Of a stretch of 47,637 bases of DNA, positions 30,959 through 38,641 are shown piece after piece (positions within the stretch are counted from its first letter, which is position 1; every line of letters starts with the position of its first letter). The stretch lies in assembly GCF_004348335.1 (NCBI RefSeq), contig NZ_SMJW01000023.1:1-47637 (forward strand), written 5' to 3'. The translations under genes and the position numbers were made by a program. The notes under the pieces were generated by a model. The model did not search any database. It saw only the letters and a list, made by a program, of their open reading frames with translations, and had not been told where the DNA came from. Source of the stretch: Actinomadura bangladeshensis. Lineage in GTDB: Bacteria > Actinomycetota > Actinomycetes > Streptosporangiales > Streptosporangiaceae.

Positions 30959-32346
30959 GAGGCGCTCCCAGCGGCCTCGCGGGCCAGGTCGTGGCCGGTG
31001 GCCAGCTCGGCGGCGACGGCCCGCTGCTGGAGCCGGATCTCCCAGCGCCGGACGAGCTCGTACACGATGACGACGGTCAGCACGACCACGCCCTGCATGA
31101 CCCCGACGATCTCCTTCGGCACGTCGACCTCCTGCAGCACGTCGGAGGTCTGGTCGAGGAACGCGAACAGCAGCGCGGCGAGCGCGATGCCGGCCGGATG
31201 GTTGCGGCCGAGCAGCGCCACCGTGATGCCGGTGAAGCCGAGCCCGGCCGGGAAGTTCAGCGAGTACTCATACGACGCGCCGAGCAGCTCCGGCATGCCG
31301 ATCAGGCCGGCCACCACACCCGACGCGATCATCGTGTAGACGATCATGCGCCGGGCGTTGACGCCACTGGCCTGCGCGGCGGACGCCGACAGCCCCGAGA
31401 CCTTCAGGTCGAACCCGAACCGGGTGTAGTTGATGACGACCCAGAACACGATCCCGACGAGGACCGCGAGGGGCAGCAGCCCGTACACGTCGCCGGGCAG
31501 GTCGATGCCGATCGAGGCCAGGAACCCGTTCAGCCCGCCGACCCGTCCCGACTCGGGGATCTGCGCGGTCGCGACGTTGTTGCTGCCCGGCCGCACCTCG
31601 GCGAGCCGCTTGTCGTTCAGCAGGTAGGCGATGACGCCGGTCGCGATCGCGTTCAGCATGATCGTGGACAGCACCTCGCTGACCCCGCGAGTCACCTTCA
31701 GCACGCCCGCGATCGCGGCCCACAGCCCGCCGACGACCATCGCGGCGACGATCACCAGCAGCTGCCCGAACGGGGCGGGCAGGGTGAGCGCGCCGCCGAG
31801 CGCGGCGGCGAGGAACGCGGCGATGCGGTACTGGCCGTCCACGCCGATGTTCAGCAGCGCCATCCGGAACCCGATCGCCACCGCGACCGCCGACAGGTAG
31901 TAGCGGGTCGCGCGGTTGACGATGTCGACGATCGAGTTCTCGGTGGTGCCGTAGTCGATCATGCTCTGGATCGAGCTGATCGGGTCCGCGCCGGTGATCC
32001 GCAGCAGGATCATCGTGATGCCGAGGGAGATCAGCAGCGCCAGCACCGGCGCGCCGATCTTCAGGCCGAGCCCGGTCGGGCCCATCCCCCTGATGATCGC
32101 CTTCCAGGCCGGCACCGCGGCGGTCTCCGCCGCACCGGGCGTGGTCGCCGTCCCGCCGGACGCGGGCGGTTCACCGGCGTCAGGCCCCGGCGGGGGCTCC
32201 GGCGCGGGCTCCGGCGCGGGCTCCGGCGCGGGCTCGGGCTCGTCCGACATGGTCTCCGAGGGGTCGGGTTCGCGCTGCTCCGGTACGGACGGCTCGCGTC
32301 CCTCCGGCTCGCCGCCCGGCGGCCTCGGGTCCTTCGGGTCGCTCAT
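30955..32346 (-). CDS. ABC transporter permease, nucleoside (BMP-linked) type, subunit 1
   Basis: 463 residues. A cytosolic N-terminal tail of about 85 residues is rich in Pro/Glu/Asp with PEPAPEPAPEPAPEP repeats, followed by about nine membrane segments of the BPD_transp_2 family: NIGVDGQYRIAAFLAA, GVSEVLSTIMLNAIA and GINLPGD-like loop with FGFDLKVSGLSASAAQASGV for coupling to the ATPase. The tail is unusual for the family, and its repeat is also visible in DNA (GGCTCCGGCGCG copies near 32190-32240). Overlaps both neighbours by 4 nt. Confidence 0.86.
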   Translation of the reverse strand: MSDPKDPRPPGGEPEGREPSVPEQREPDPSETMSDEPEPAPEPAPEPAPEPPPGPDAGEPPASGGTATTPGAAETAAVPAWKAIIRGMGPTGLGLKIGAPVLALLISLGITMILLRITGADPISSIQSMIDYGTTENSIVDIVNRATRYYLSAVAVAIGFRMALLNIGVDGQYRIAAFLAAALGGALTLPAPFGQLLVIVAAMVVGGLWAAIAGVLKVTRGVSEVLSTIMLNAIATGVIAYLLNDKRLAEVRPGSNNVATAQIPESGRVGGLNGFLASIGIDLPGDVYGLLPLAVLVGIVFWVVINYTRFGFDLKVSGLSASAAQASGVNARRMIVYTMIASGVVAGLIGMPELLGASYEYSLNFPAGLGFTGITVALLGRNHPAGIALAALLFAFLDQTSDVLQEVDVPKEIVGVMQGVVVLTVVIVYELVRRWEIRLQQRAVAAELATGHDLAREAAGSAS

Positions 32347-33881
32347 GACGCGCCGCCCGCGCCGGTCATGGCGGAGCCGAGCTCCTCGGGGGTGACGGTC
32401 CGCGGATCGACCTCCGCGACCAGCCGGCCCCGCAGGATCACGTGCAGGGTGTCGGACATTCCGATGAGTTCCTCAAGGTCTGCGCTGATCAGCAGCACGG
32501 CGAGCCCGTCCGCGCGGGCCTGCCGCAGATGGTCCCAGATGGCGGCCTGGGCGCCCACGTCGATGCCGCGCGTCGGGTGCGCGGCGATCAGCAGGTGCGG
32601 TTCGCCGGACATCTCCCGCCCGACGATGAACTTCTGCTGGTTGCCGCCGGAGAGCGCGGCGGCGGGCACGTCGATCCCGGGGGTCCGGACGTCGTACTCC
32701 CGGACGATCCGGGTCGTGTCGCGGCGGGCGCCGCGCCGGTCGATCCACGGTCCGCGGACGTTCGGCCGCTGGGTCTGGTGGCCCAGCATGCGGTTCTCCC
32801 AGAGCGACCCCTCCAGGACGAGCCCGTGCCGGTGCCGGTCCTCGGGAATGTAGGCGATGCCGGCCTCGCGGCGCCGCCGGGTCGGCCAGTGCGTGATGTC
32901 GTCGCCGCTGTACACGATCGTGCCGGCGTCCGCCGACCGGATGCCCATGATCGTCTCGATGAGCTCGCTCTGCCCGTTGCCCTCGACGCCGGCCAGCCCG
33001 ACGATCTCGCCGCGGCGGATGCGCAGCGACACGTCGTCCACCACGGGACGGCCCCCGGGGGTCAGCACGGTCACGCCGGCGACCTCCAGCTCGACGTCCT
33101 CGGTGACGGTGGACTCGCGCAGCTCCGGCGTCGGCAGCTCGGCCCCGACCATCAGCTCGGCCAGCCGCCGCGAGGTGACCTCGCGGGGGTCGAGCCGGGT
33201 CGCGACGGTGGTGCCGCGCCGGATCACCGAGATCGTGTCGGCGACGGTCAGCACCTCGTCCAGCTTGTGCGAGATGAACAGCACGGTGAGGCCCTCGGCG
33301 CGCAGGTCCCGCAGGTTGCCGAACAGCTCCTCCACCTCGTGCGGGACGAGCACGGCGGTCGGCTCGTCCAGGATCAGCACGCGGGCGCCCCGGTACAGGA
33401 CCTTGAGGATCTCCACCCGCTGACGCTCGCCGACGCCCAGCGTCTCGACCAGCGTGTCCGGGTCGACGTGCAGCCCGTAGGCCTGCGACATCTCCTTGAT
33501 CTTCGCGCGGGCGGCGGCGAAGTCGATGCGGCCGCGCCGCAGGCCCTTGCCGCGCGGCTCGGCGCCGAGGACGACGTTCTCCAGCACGGTCAGGTTGTCG
33601 GCCAGCTTGAAGTGCTGGTGGACCATGCCGATGCCGCGGCTGATCGCGTCGGCCGGGGTCTTGAACGAGACCTGCTCGCCGCCGACCTCGATGGTGCCCT
33701 CGTCCGGCTTCTGCATCCCGTACAGGATCTTCATCAGCGTGGACTTGCCGGCGCCGTTCTCGCCGCAGAGCGCGTGCACCTCGCCGCGCTCGATGGTGAG
33801 GTTGATGTCGCGGTTGGCCACCACTCCGGGGAACCGCTTGGTGATCGATGTCAGCCGCACGGCCGGCACCTGGTCAGGCAC
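32343..33881 (-). CDS. ABC transporter ATPase, sugar/nucleoside type with two ATPase domains
   Basis: 512 residues, two ABC domains. First: Walker A CGENGAGKSTLMK, signature LGVGERQRVEI, Walker B VLILDEPTAVL. Second: degenerate Walker A GVEGNGQSELIE, signature LSGGNQQKFI, and AAHPTRGIDVGA where DEPTRG is usual, as in RbsA/YufO-type pairs with one weak site. Energises nucleoside import. GTG at 33881 is chosen because AGGAGGAGGGG lies 6-7 nt upstream and the domain begins directly (VRLTSITKRFPGVVA); a longer reading covers only the hairpin region. Confidence 0.9.
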   Translation of the reverse strand: MPDQVPAVRLTSITKRFPGVVANRDINLTIERGEVHALCGENGAGKSTLMKILYGMQKPDEGTIEVGGEQVSFKTPADAISRGIGMVHQHFKLADNLTVLENVVLGAEPRGKGLRRGRIDFAAARAKIKEMSQAYGLHVDPDTLVETLGVGERQRVEILKVLYRGARVLILDEPTAVLVPHEVEELFGNLRDLRAEGLTVLFISHKLDEVLTVADTISVIRRGTTVATRLDPREVTSRRLAELMVGAELPTPELRESTVTEDVELEVAGVTVLTPGGRPVVDDVSLRIRRGEIVGLAGVEGNGQSELIETIMGIRSADAGTIVYSGDDITHWPTRRRREAGIAYIPEDRHRHGLVLEGSLWENRMLGHQTQRPNVRGPWIDRRGARRDTTRIVREYDVRTPGIDVPAAALSGGNQQKFIVGREMSGEPHLLIAAHPTRGIDVGAQAAIWDHLRQARADGLAVLLISADLEELIGMSDTLHVILRGRLVAEVDPRTVTPEELGSAMTGAGGAS

Positions 33882-33936
33882 GAGTGCCCCTCCTCCTGCC
33901 TCGAACGCGCTGTCTTGGGCGGTGGACGTCGCCGCG

Positions 33937-33964
33937 TCTCGGAATGAACGTCTCGGAATGAACG
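33937..33964. repeat. 14-bp tandem duplication upstream of the ABC ATPase
   Basis: TCTCGGAATGAACG occurs twice in direct tandem (33937-33950, 33951-33964), 56-83 nt before the ATPase start, in the non-coding gap after the lipoprotein gene. It is A/T-richer than its surroundings; a paired regulator site or a replication slip are both possible. Confidence 0.6.
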
Positions 33965-33985
33965 TCCCGGGGGTGAGCGCGCCGC

Positions 33986-34022
33986 CGCACCGGAGGCCAC
34001 CCGGCGGGTGGCTCCCGGTGCG
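33986..34022 (-). terminator. Long hairpin between lipoprotein and ATPase genes
   Basis: Arms 33986-34002 and 34006-34022 pair over 17 bp with two mismatches and a GGC loop. Together with the hairpin at 34057-34078 it forms a double stem-loop downstream of the binding-protein gene, the place where partial termination or mRNA protection raises binding-protein yield over the ATPase and permeases in many ABC operons. Confidence 0.6.
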
Positions 34023-34056
34023 CGGTCGCGGCCGGGCGGAACGGCCCCACGTCACC

Positions 34057-34078
34057 GTGCGGGGACGTCCCCCCGCAC
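34057..34078. repeat. Hairpin element related to the 47-bp repeat
   Basis: GTGCGGGG-ACGTCC-CCCCGCAC, 8-bp stem, preceded by CGTCACC exactly as in the tandem units (CGTCACCC-GTGGGGG-ACGA-CCCCCAC). It lies 14 nt beyond the stop of the BMP lipoprotein gene. Confidence 0.55.
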
Positions 34079-34091
34079 TCCCGGTCGCCGG

Positions 34092-35153
34092 TCAGGGCTT
34101 CGTCGGGACCTTGATCTCACCGCTGACGATCTTGGCCTTCAGCTCGTCCAGCTTGGCCTTGATGTCGTCGACGTTGCCGCCGGACGTCGAGTAGCCGACG
34201 CCGTCGTTGCTGAGGTCGTAGGTCTTGGTGCCGGCCTTGAACGAGCCGTCGGCGACGCTCTCCACGAAGTCGAACACCGACACGTCCACGTGCTTCACCA
34301 TGGAGGTGAGGATGTGCTCCTTCACCCCGGCGACCGCGGGCTGGTTGTACTGGTCGGAGTCGACGCCGATGGCCCACTTGCCGGCCGCGCCGACGGTCTT
34401 GATGACACCGATGCCGGCGCCGCCCGCGGCGTGGTAGATGACGTCCGCGCCCTGGTCGAGCTGGCCCTTGGCGGCCTCGTTGCCGAGGCTGGTGTCCTTG
34501 AAGCCGTTGAAGTTCGGCGGCTGCGTCAGGTACTTCGCCGGCAGGATCTTGATGCCCGGCTTGGCCGCCTTCGCGCCCGCCTCGTAGCCGGCCTGGAACT
34601 TCTGGATCAGCGGCACGTTGACGCCGCCGATGAACCCGATCGTGCCGGACTTCGACTTCAGCGCCGCCGCCGCCCCGACCAGGAAGGAGCCCTGCTCCTC
34701 GGCGAAGCACGAGCCGCTGACGTTCGCGCCCTCGACCTTGCACTGGTCGGCGTCGACGACGAGGAACTTGGTGTCCGGGAAGTCCTTGGCGACCTTGTTG
34801 ACCGAGGCGGTGTAGGCGAACCCGACACCGATGATCGGGTTGTAGCCCTTGTTGGCCATCAGCCGCAGGCGCGACTCCTTGTCGGAGTCGGGCTCGTCCG
34901 GCTTGGCGGAGATCTCCTCCGTCTGGAGGTTCAGGTCCGTCTTGGCCTTGTCCAGACCGGCGGCGGCCGAGTCGTTGAAGGACTGGTCGCCGCGCCCGCC
35001 GATGTCGAAGGCGAGGCCGACCTTGAGGGTCTTCTTGGCGCCCTCGTCACCGCCGCCGGTGTCCGCCTTCTTGCCGCCGCACGCGGAGGCACCGCTCAGC
35101 GTCAGTGCCGCACCCGCCACGGCGACGAGCGTCGTCTTCAGTCCACGGCGCAA
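34092..35153 (-). CDS. BMP family nucleoside-binding lipoprotein
   Basis: 353 residues. Lipoprotein signal peptide: LRRGLKTTLVAVAGAALTLS followed by GASAC, the lipidated Cys about residue 24. The mature part is a periplasmic-binding fold of the BMP/PnrA family: KVGLAFDIGGRGDQSFND with the purine-contacting Asp/Asn, IIGVGFAYT, FIGGVNVPLIQKFQAGYEAG, GADVIYHAAGGAGIGV, WAIGVDSDQ. Delivers nucleosides to the ABC transporter encoded downstream. TTG at 35153 is chosen: GGAAGGAG stands 7 nt upstream and the signal peptide begins at once. First gene of the uptake/salvage unit. Confidence 0.9.
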   Translation of the reverse strand: MRRGLKTTLVAVAGAALTLSGASACGGKKADTGGGDEGAKKTLKVGLAFDIGGRGDQSFNDSAAAGLDKAKTDLNLQTEEISAKPDEPDSDKESRLRLMANKGYNPIIGVGFAYTASVNKVAKDFPDTKFLVVDADQCKVEGANVSGSCFAEEQGSFLVGAAAALKSKSGTIGFIGGVNVPLIQKFQAGYEAGAKAAKPGIKILPAKYLTQPPNFNGFKDTSLGNEAAKGQLDQGADVIYHAAGGAGIGVIKTVGAAGKWAIGVDSDQYNQPAVAGVKEHILTSMVKHVDVSVFDFVESVADGSFKAGTKTYDLSNDGVGYSTSGGNVDDIKAKLDELKAKIVSGEIKVPTKP

Positions 35154-35280
35154 GGTAGCGCTCCTTCCGTTCCCCACCCACGGGTCGGCGACCGCTTCGG
35201 TCACCGAAATCGATCGGACGCTACCCCGCGAAAGAGGGCAAACTTCCCGCCTGCACCGATTCGCAACAGGTCCGTTACCA

Positions 35281-35292
35281 ATGCGTACGCAT
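35281..35292. promoter_or_regulatory. 12-bp palindrome upstream of the BMP lipoprotein
   Basis: ATGCGTACGCAT, a perfect palindrome about 130 nt before the lipoprotein start in the non-coding region 35154-35434. Candidate operator for a nucleoside-responsive repressor; no regulator gene lies nearby. Confidence 0.35.
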
Positions 35293-35376
35293 ATCGCCAC
35301 AGGTCAGCGGCGAGACGCCGGCCCGAGCGGGCATCGCCGCACGCCCCTGTCCCGCGGGCGTGGGCGGGGGACGGAA

Positions 35377-35423
35377 GATCACGCTGCGTGATCAGTCCGC
35401 GCGATCAGGCCAGATGATCACGC
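35377..35423. promoter_or_regulatory. Cluster of GATCACGC half-sites
   Basis: GATCACGC-T-GCGTGATC (35377-35393) is a perfect 17-bp palindrome. A third copy of GATCACGC is at 35416-35423 and a partial GCGATCA at 35401-35407. They sit just after the stop of the M20 gene, upstream of the BMP unit. The 1-nt centre rules out a simple RNA hairpin and favours protein binding. Confidence 0.4.
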
Positions 35424-35434
35424 GGCCGGGAGGG

Positions 35435-37072
35435 CTAGGCCAGGGCGGCGCCCTCGATGGACGCGGCGTCACCGGGACGGCCGCCCTCCCACAGCGCGGT
35501 CAGCGCGGTGGCGCTGAGCACCCGCAGGCCGACCGCGATGCACCGCTCGTCGACGTCGAAGTCGCCGCGGTGCAGGTCGTACTCGCCGGACGAGCCCGGG
35601 GTGCGGACGCCGAGCCGGGCGAGCGCGCCGGGGATCGACTCCAGGTACCAGCCGAAGTCCTCGCCGCCGAGGCTCTGCGGGGTCGGGACGACGCCCTCCT
35701 CGTCGATGACCTGCGCGGCGGCGTCGCGGAACATCTGCACGCTGGCCGCCTCGTTCACGGTCGGCGGGACGCCCCGGACGTACTCCAGCGACGCCTCCAC
35801 GTCGTAGGCGGCGGCGACCGACTGCAGCAGCGCCTTCATCATCTCCGGCGCGCGGTGCCACGCCTCGTCGTCCAGGCAGCGGACGGTGCCCTCGGCGATC
35901 CCGTCGTCCGGGATCGCGTTGGCGACGGACCCGGCCGAGACGCGGCCCCACACCAGCGACAGGCTGGAGCGCGGGTCGACGCGCCGCGACAGCGCGGACG
36001 GCAGCTCAGTGACGATCTTGGCGAGCGCGTACACGAGGTCGGCGGTCAGGTGCGGCCGGGCGGTGTGCCCGCCGGGCCCGGTGACCTTCACGTACACCTT
36101 GTCGCAGGCCGCGGTGATCGGGCCGGAGCGCAGGCCGAGCTGGCCGACCTCGATGCGCGGGTCGCAGTGCAGCGCGAACGCGCGGTCGACGCCGGCGATG
36201 CCGCCGGCGGCCATCACGTCCAAGGCCCCGCCCGGGGTCTCCTCGGCGGGCTGGAACAGCAGCCGGACCCGGCCCGGCAGCAGCCCCGCCTCGGCCTGCT
36301 GGGCGAGGAACAGGCCCGCGCCCAGCACCATCGTGGTGTGGACGTCGTGGCCGCACGCGTGCGCGACGCCCGGGACCGTCGACCGGTACGGGGCGTTCTC
36401 CTTCTCGTCCTGCAGCGGGAGCGCGTCGATGTCGGCGCGCAGCGCGACCGTGGTGCCGTCGGCCGGGCCGATGTCGCAGAACAGGCCGGTGCCCTTGGGC
36501 AGGATCACCGGGTCGAGGCCGGCGGCGCGCAGCCGCTCGGCGATCTTGGCGGTGGTCCGGTGCTCGGCGTAGCCGAGCTCGGGGTGCGCGTGCAGGTCGC
36601 GGCGGAAGGCGATCAGCTCGTCCTCGTGCGCGGCCAGGAACGCGTCGAGCTGCGGCTGCAGGACGGCGCCGCCGAGCGGCACGGCCGGACGGGCGGTCCC
36701 GGCGGCGGGCACGGGCGCGGGCACCGGCGCGGGCATCGGCGAGGACGCGGCCTCGCCGGGTGCCGCGGCCCCGTTCAGGCGGGCGGCGTCGGCGCCGGCG
36801 TCCCGCTCCGCGGGGTCCGCGGCGGTGGGTGGTTCAAGGCCGGGCATCACCCCGGGTCCCGGATGTGTCATCTGCGCCCCCTGCGCGACGGCGGAGCCGA
36901 ACGGCGTCCGCCCGGTGGTGTTCTCGTTCTCGGGAACGTTCTCTGCTACTTGTTCGCTCTTGCGCGCCCGGGCGTTCACGGGCCCGGCCGGGGTCGCCGC
37001 GCCCGACCCGTCCACCGCCCGGACCCGCTCCCCGGGGCGGGCCGTCCGCTGCGGCCTGTCAGGCTCCGGCAT
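35435..37072 (-). CDS. M20 family amidohydrolase with long N-terminal extension
   Basis: 545 residues. Residues ~140-540 are an M20D peptidase/aminoacylase-type domain: HAHPELGYAEHRTT, ACGHDVHTTM (metal His/Asp), FQPAEETPGGALDVM (catalytic and metal Glu), ALHCDP, a dimerisation domain with VTGPGGHTARPH, and SLGGEDFGWYL (metal Glu). It resembles AmiA1/AmiB1 (Rv3305c/Rv3306c), cutting an N-acyl or amide bond; substrate unknown. The first ~135 residues are Pro/Ala/Glu-rich and probably disordered. The ATG at 37072 overlaps the stop of the ligase gene by 14 nt; ATG at 36871, after AGGGGG, would give a shorter form. Confidence 0.85.
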   Translation of the reverse strand: MPEPDRPQRTARPGERVRAVDGSGAATPAGPVNARARKSEQVAENVPENENTTGRTPFGSAVAQGAQMTHPGPGVMPGLEPPTAADPAERDAGADAARLNGAAAPGEAASSPMPAPVPAPVPAAGTARPAVPLGGAVLQPQLDAFLAAHEDELIAFRRDLHAHPELGYAEHRTTAKIAERLRAAGLDPVILPKGTGLFCDIGPADGTTVALRADIDALPLQDEKENAPYRSTVPGVAHACGHDVHTTMVLGAGLFLAQQAEAGLLPGRVRLLFQPAEETPGGALDVMAAGGIAGVDRAFALHCDPRIEVGQLGLRSGPITAACDKVYVKVTGPGGHTARPHLTADLVYALAKIVTELPSALSRRVDPRSSLSLVWGRVSAGSVANAIPDDGIAEGTVRCLDDEAWHRAPEMMKALLQSVAAAYDVEASLEYVRGVPPTVNEAASVQMFRDAAAQVIDEEGVVPTPQSLGGEDFGWYLESIPGALARLGVRTPGSSGEYDLHRGDFDVDERCIAVGLRVLSATALTALWEGGRPGDAASIEGAALA

Positions 37073-38225
37073 GTACGACCTCCCCCAGTGTGACGAACCG
37101 GTCCTCCGCGAGCTCGGTGATCGCCGCGTCGACGATGTTCTCCAGCGTCCCGCCCTCGGCGCGGATCGCGCGCTGCCGCTCGTACGGGGCCCCGTGCTCG
37201 AGTACCTCGCCGGCCACCTTGAGCTCCTCGGCGCAGCCCAGCCGGTCGGCCACCGGCTCCAGCTCCCGGATCAGCTCGTACAGGTCGTCGCGGAGCGGTG
37301 CGGTGTTGCCGCTGTCGTCGGTGATGACGATGGCGTCGAGCCCGTACCTGGTGGCGCGCCACTTGTTGTCGCGCACGACCCAGGCGGCCGGCCTCGGCAG
37401 CGTGTAGCCCCGGTCGAGCTGCTGCTCGAACAGCGTGACCAGGCTCTGGCACAGCGCGGCGGCCATCCCCACCTCACGCAGGGTGGGAATGCCGTCGAAC
37501 ATCCTGATCTCGATCGTCCCGAAGTCGGGATGCGGGCGGATGTCCCACCAGACGTCCTTGATGCTCCTTATGGTTCCCGAACGCATCAGCGTGTCCATGT
37601 AATCCTCGAAGGCGGCCCAGTCGTCCAACAGGTGGGGAGGTCCGGCCGTCGGCATCTGGCCGAAGACGATCGCCCTGCAGGACGCGAGGCCGGTGTCCCC
37701 GGCGCTCCAGAACGGGCTGGACGCGGTGAGCGCCAGGAAGTGCGGAAGGTAGGACGAGAGCGCGTTGACGATCGGGATCGCCTTGGCGCCGTCGGAGATG
37801 CCGACGTGCACGTGAACGCCGAACGTCTGGATGCGCCGGGCCAGCCACTGCATCTCCTCGACGAGCTGGGCGTAGCGGCCCATCGGCGCCGTCACGGCGT
37901 CCCGCCAGTCGCTGATCGGGTGGGTGCCCGTGCAGGCCAGCGCGATGCCGCGGTCGGCGGCGGCGCCCCGCAGCGCGCCGAGCGTGCCGGCCAGGTCGGC
38001 CTTGGCCTCCCCGACGGTGCTGCAGATCCCGGTCACGATCTCGACCATCGACTCCATCAGCTCGTGGCGGATGCGCGGGTTGTCGCCGTCCAGGCTGAGC
38101 GAGGGCAGGTCGGCGAGCACCTCGCGCGCGTCCTGCCGCAGGTGCCTGGTCTCCGCATCGACGAGCTGGAGCTCCCACTCGACGCCGAGCGTCGCGCCGC
38201 TCGATGCGTTGAAGTCAATGGCCAC
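37059..38225 (-). CDS. GCS2-type carboxylate-amine ligase (YbdK-like glutamate-cysteine ligase)
   Basis: 388 residues of the GCS2 family: start GATLGVEWELQLVDAET (family G-V-E-x-E), NPRIRHELMESMVEIVTG, TFGVHVHVGI with the metal His pair, GTIEIRMFDG, and RDNKWRATRYGLDA near the end. The family joins a carboxylate, usually gamma-Glu, to an amine with ATP; weak gamma-glutamylcysteine synthesis is known for YbdK. The actinomycete role is open. GTG at 38225 has GGAGG 6 nt upstream. It couples by overlap to the M20 hydrolase, giving an amide-making and an amide-breaking enzyme in one unit. Confidence 0.85.
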   Translation of the reverse strand: MAIDFNASSGATLGVEWELQLVDAETRHLRQDAREVLADLPSLSLDGDNPRIRHELMESMVEIVTGICSTVGEAKADLAGTLGALRGAAADRGIALACTGTHPISDWRDAVTAPMGRYAQLVEEMQWLARRIQTFGVHVHVGISDGAKAIPIVNALSSYLPHFLALTASSPFWSAGDTGLASCRAIVFGQMPTAGPPHLLDDWAAFEDYMDTLMRSGTIRSIKDVWWDIRPHPDFGTIEIRMFDGIPTLREVGMAAALCQSLVTLFEQQLDRGYTLPRPAAWVVRDNKWRATRYGLDAIVITDDSGNTAPLRDDLYELIRELEPVADRLGCAEELKVAGEVLEHGAPYERQRAIRAEGGTLENIVDAAITELAEDRFVTLGEVVHAGA

Positions 38226-38641
38226 GGCCAACCTCCGTCCACAATCCTTGCAGGTCGTTGCGTGGCACGTGGCGCAATTCAGCCAGCGGGTCCCTAAGCC
38301 TGGACAAACGCCGGTCCAGGTCACGTGTTCGCTCCATGATGGCGTCCGTGCCCGCCACCCTGCCGGTTGTCCATGCCCTTTGCGGATCATTTGACTCATG
38401 CGGGCGGGGGCGGACGTCCGGGGGTCCTACTTTTCGGTCACCGATCTTGTTCGGGACACCACTAGATCGAACTAGTCAGCCCGTCCCAAAATAGCTGGCG
38501 TGACGGACCGTGATCGATGTCGAGTGTCCCTTACGTACCGTCATATCACGTCTGAGCCATGCGTCGCGTCCGTCCCGTGCTTGCCGTCTTCACGGTCGGG
38601 TACCTCTTCGCCGGATACGTCGCCTAGTCTTCGGGGGAGTC
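38226..38641. other. Divergent intergenic region with near-palindrome
   Basis: 416 nt between the ligase and carboxypeptidase genes. ACTAGATCGAACTAGT (38461-38476) is a 16-bp near-palindrome, 14 of 16 matched, and TAGTCT at 38625-38630 can be the -10 for the carboxypeptidase. No coding region or RNA gene seen. Confidence 0.45.
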
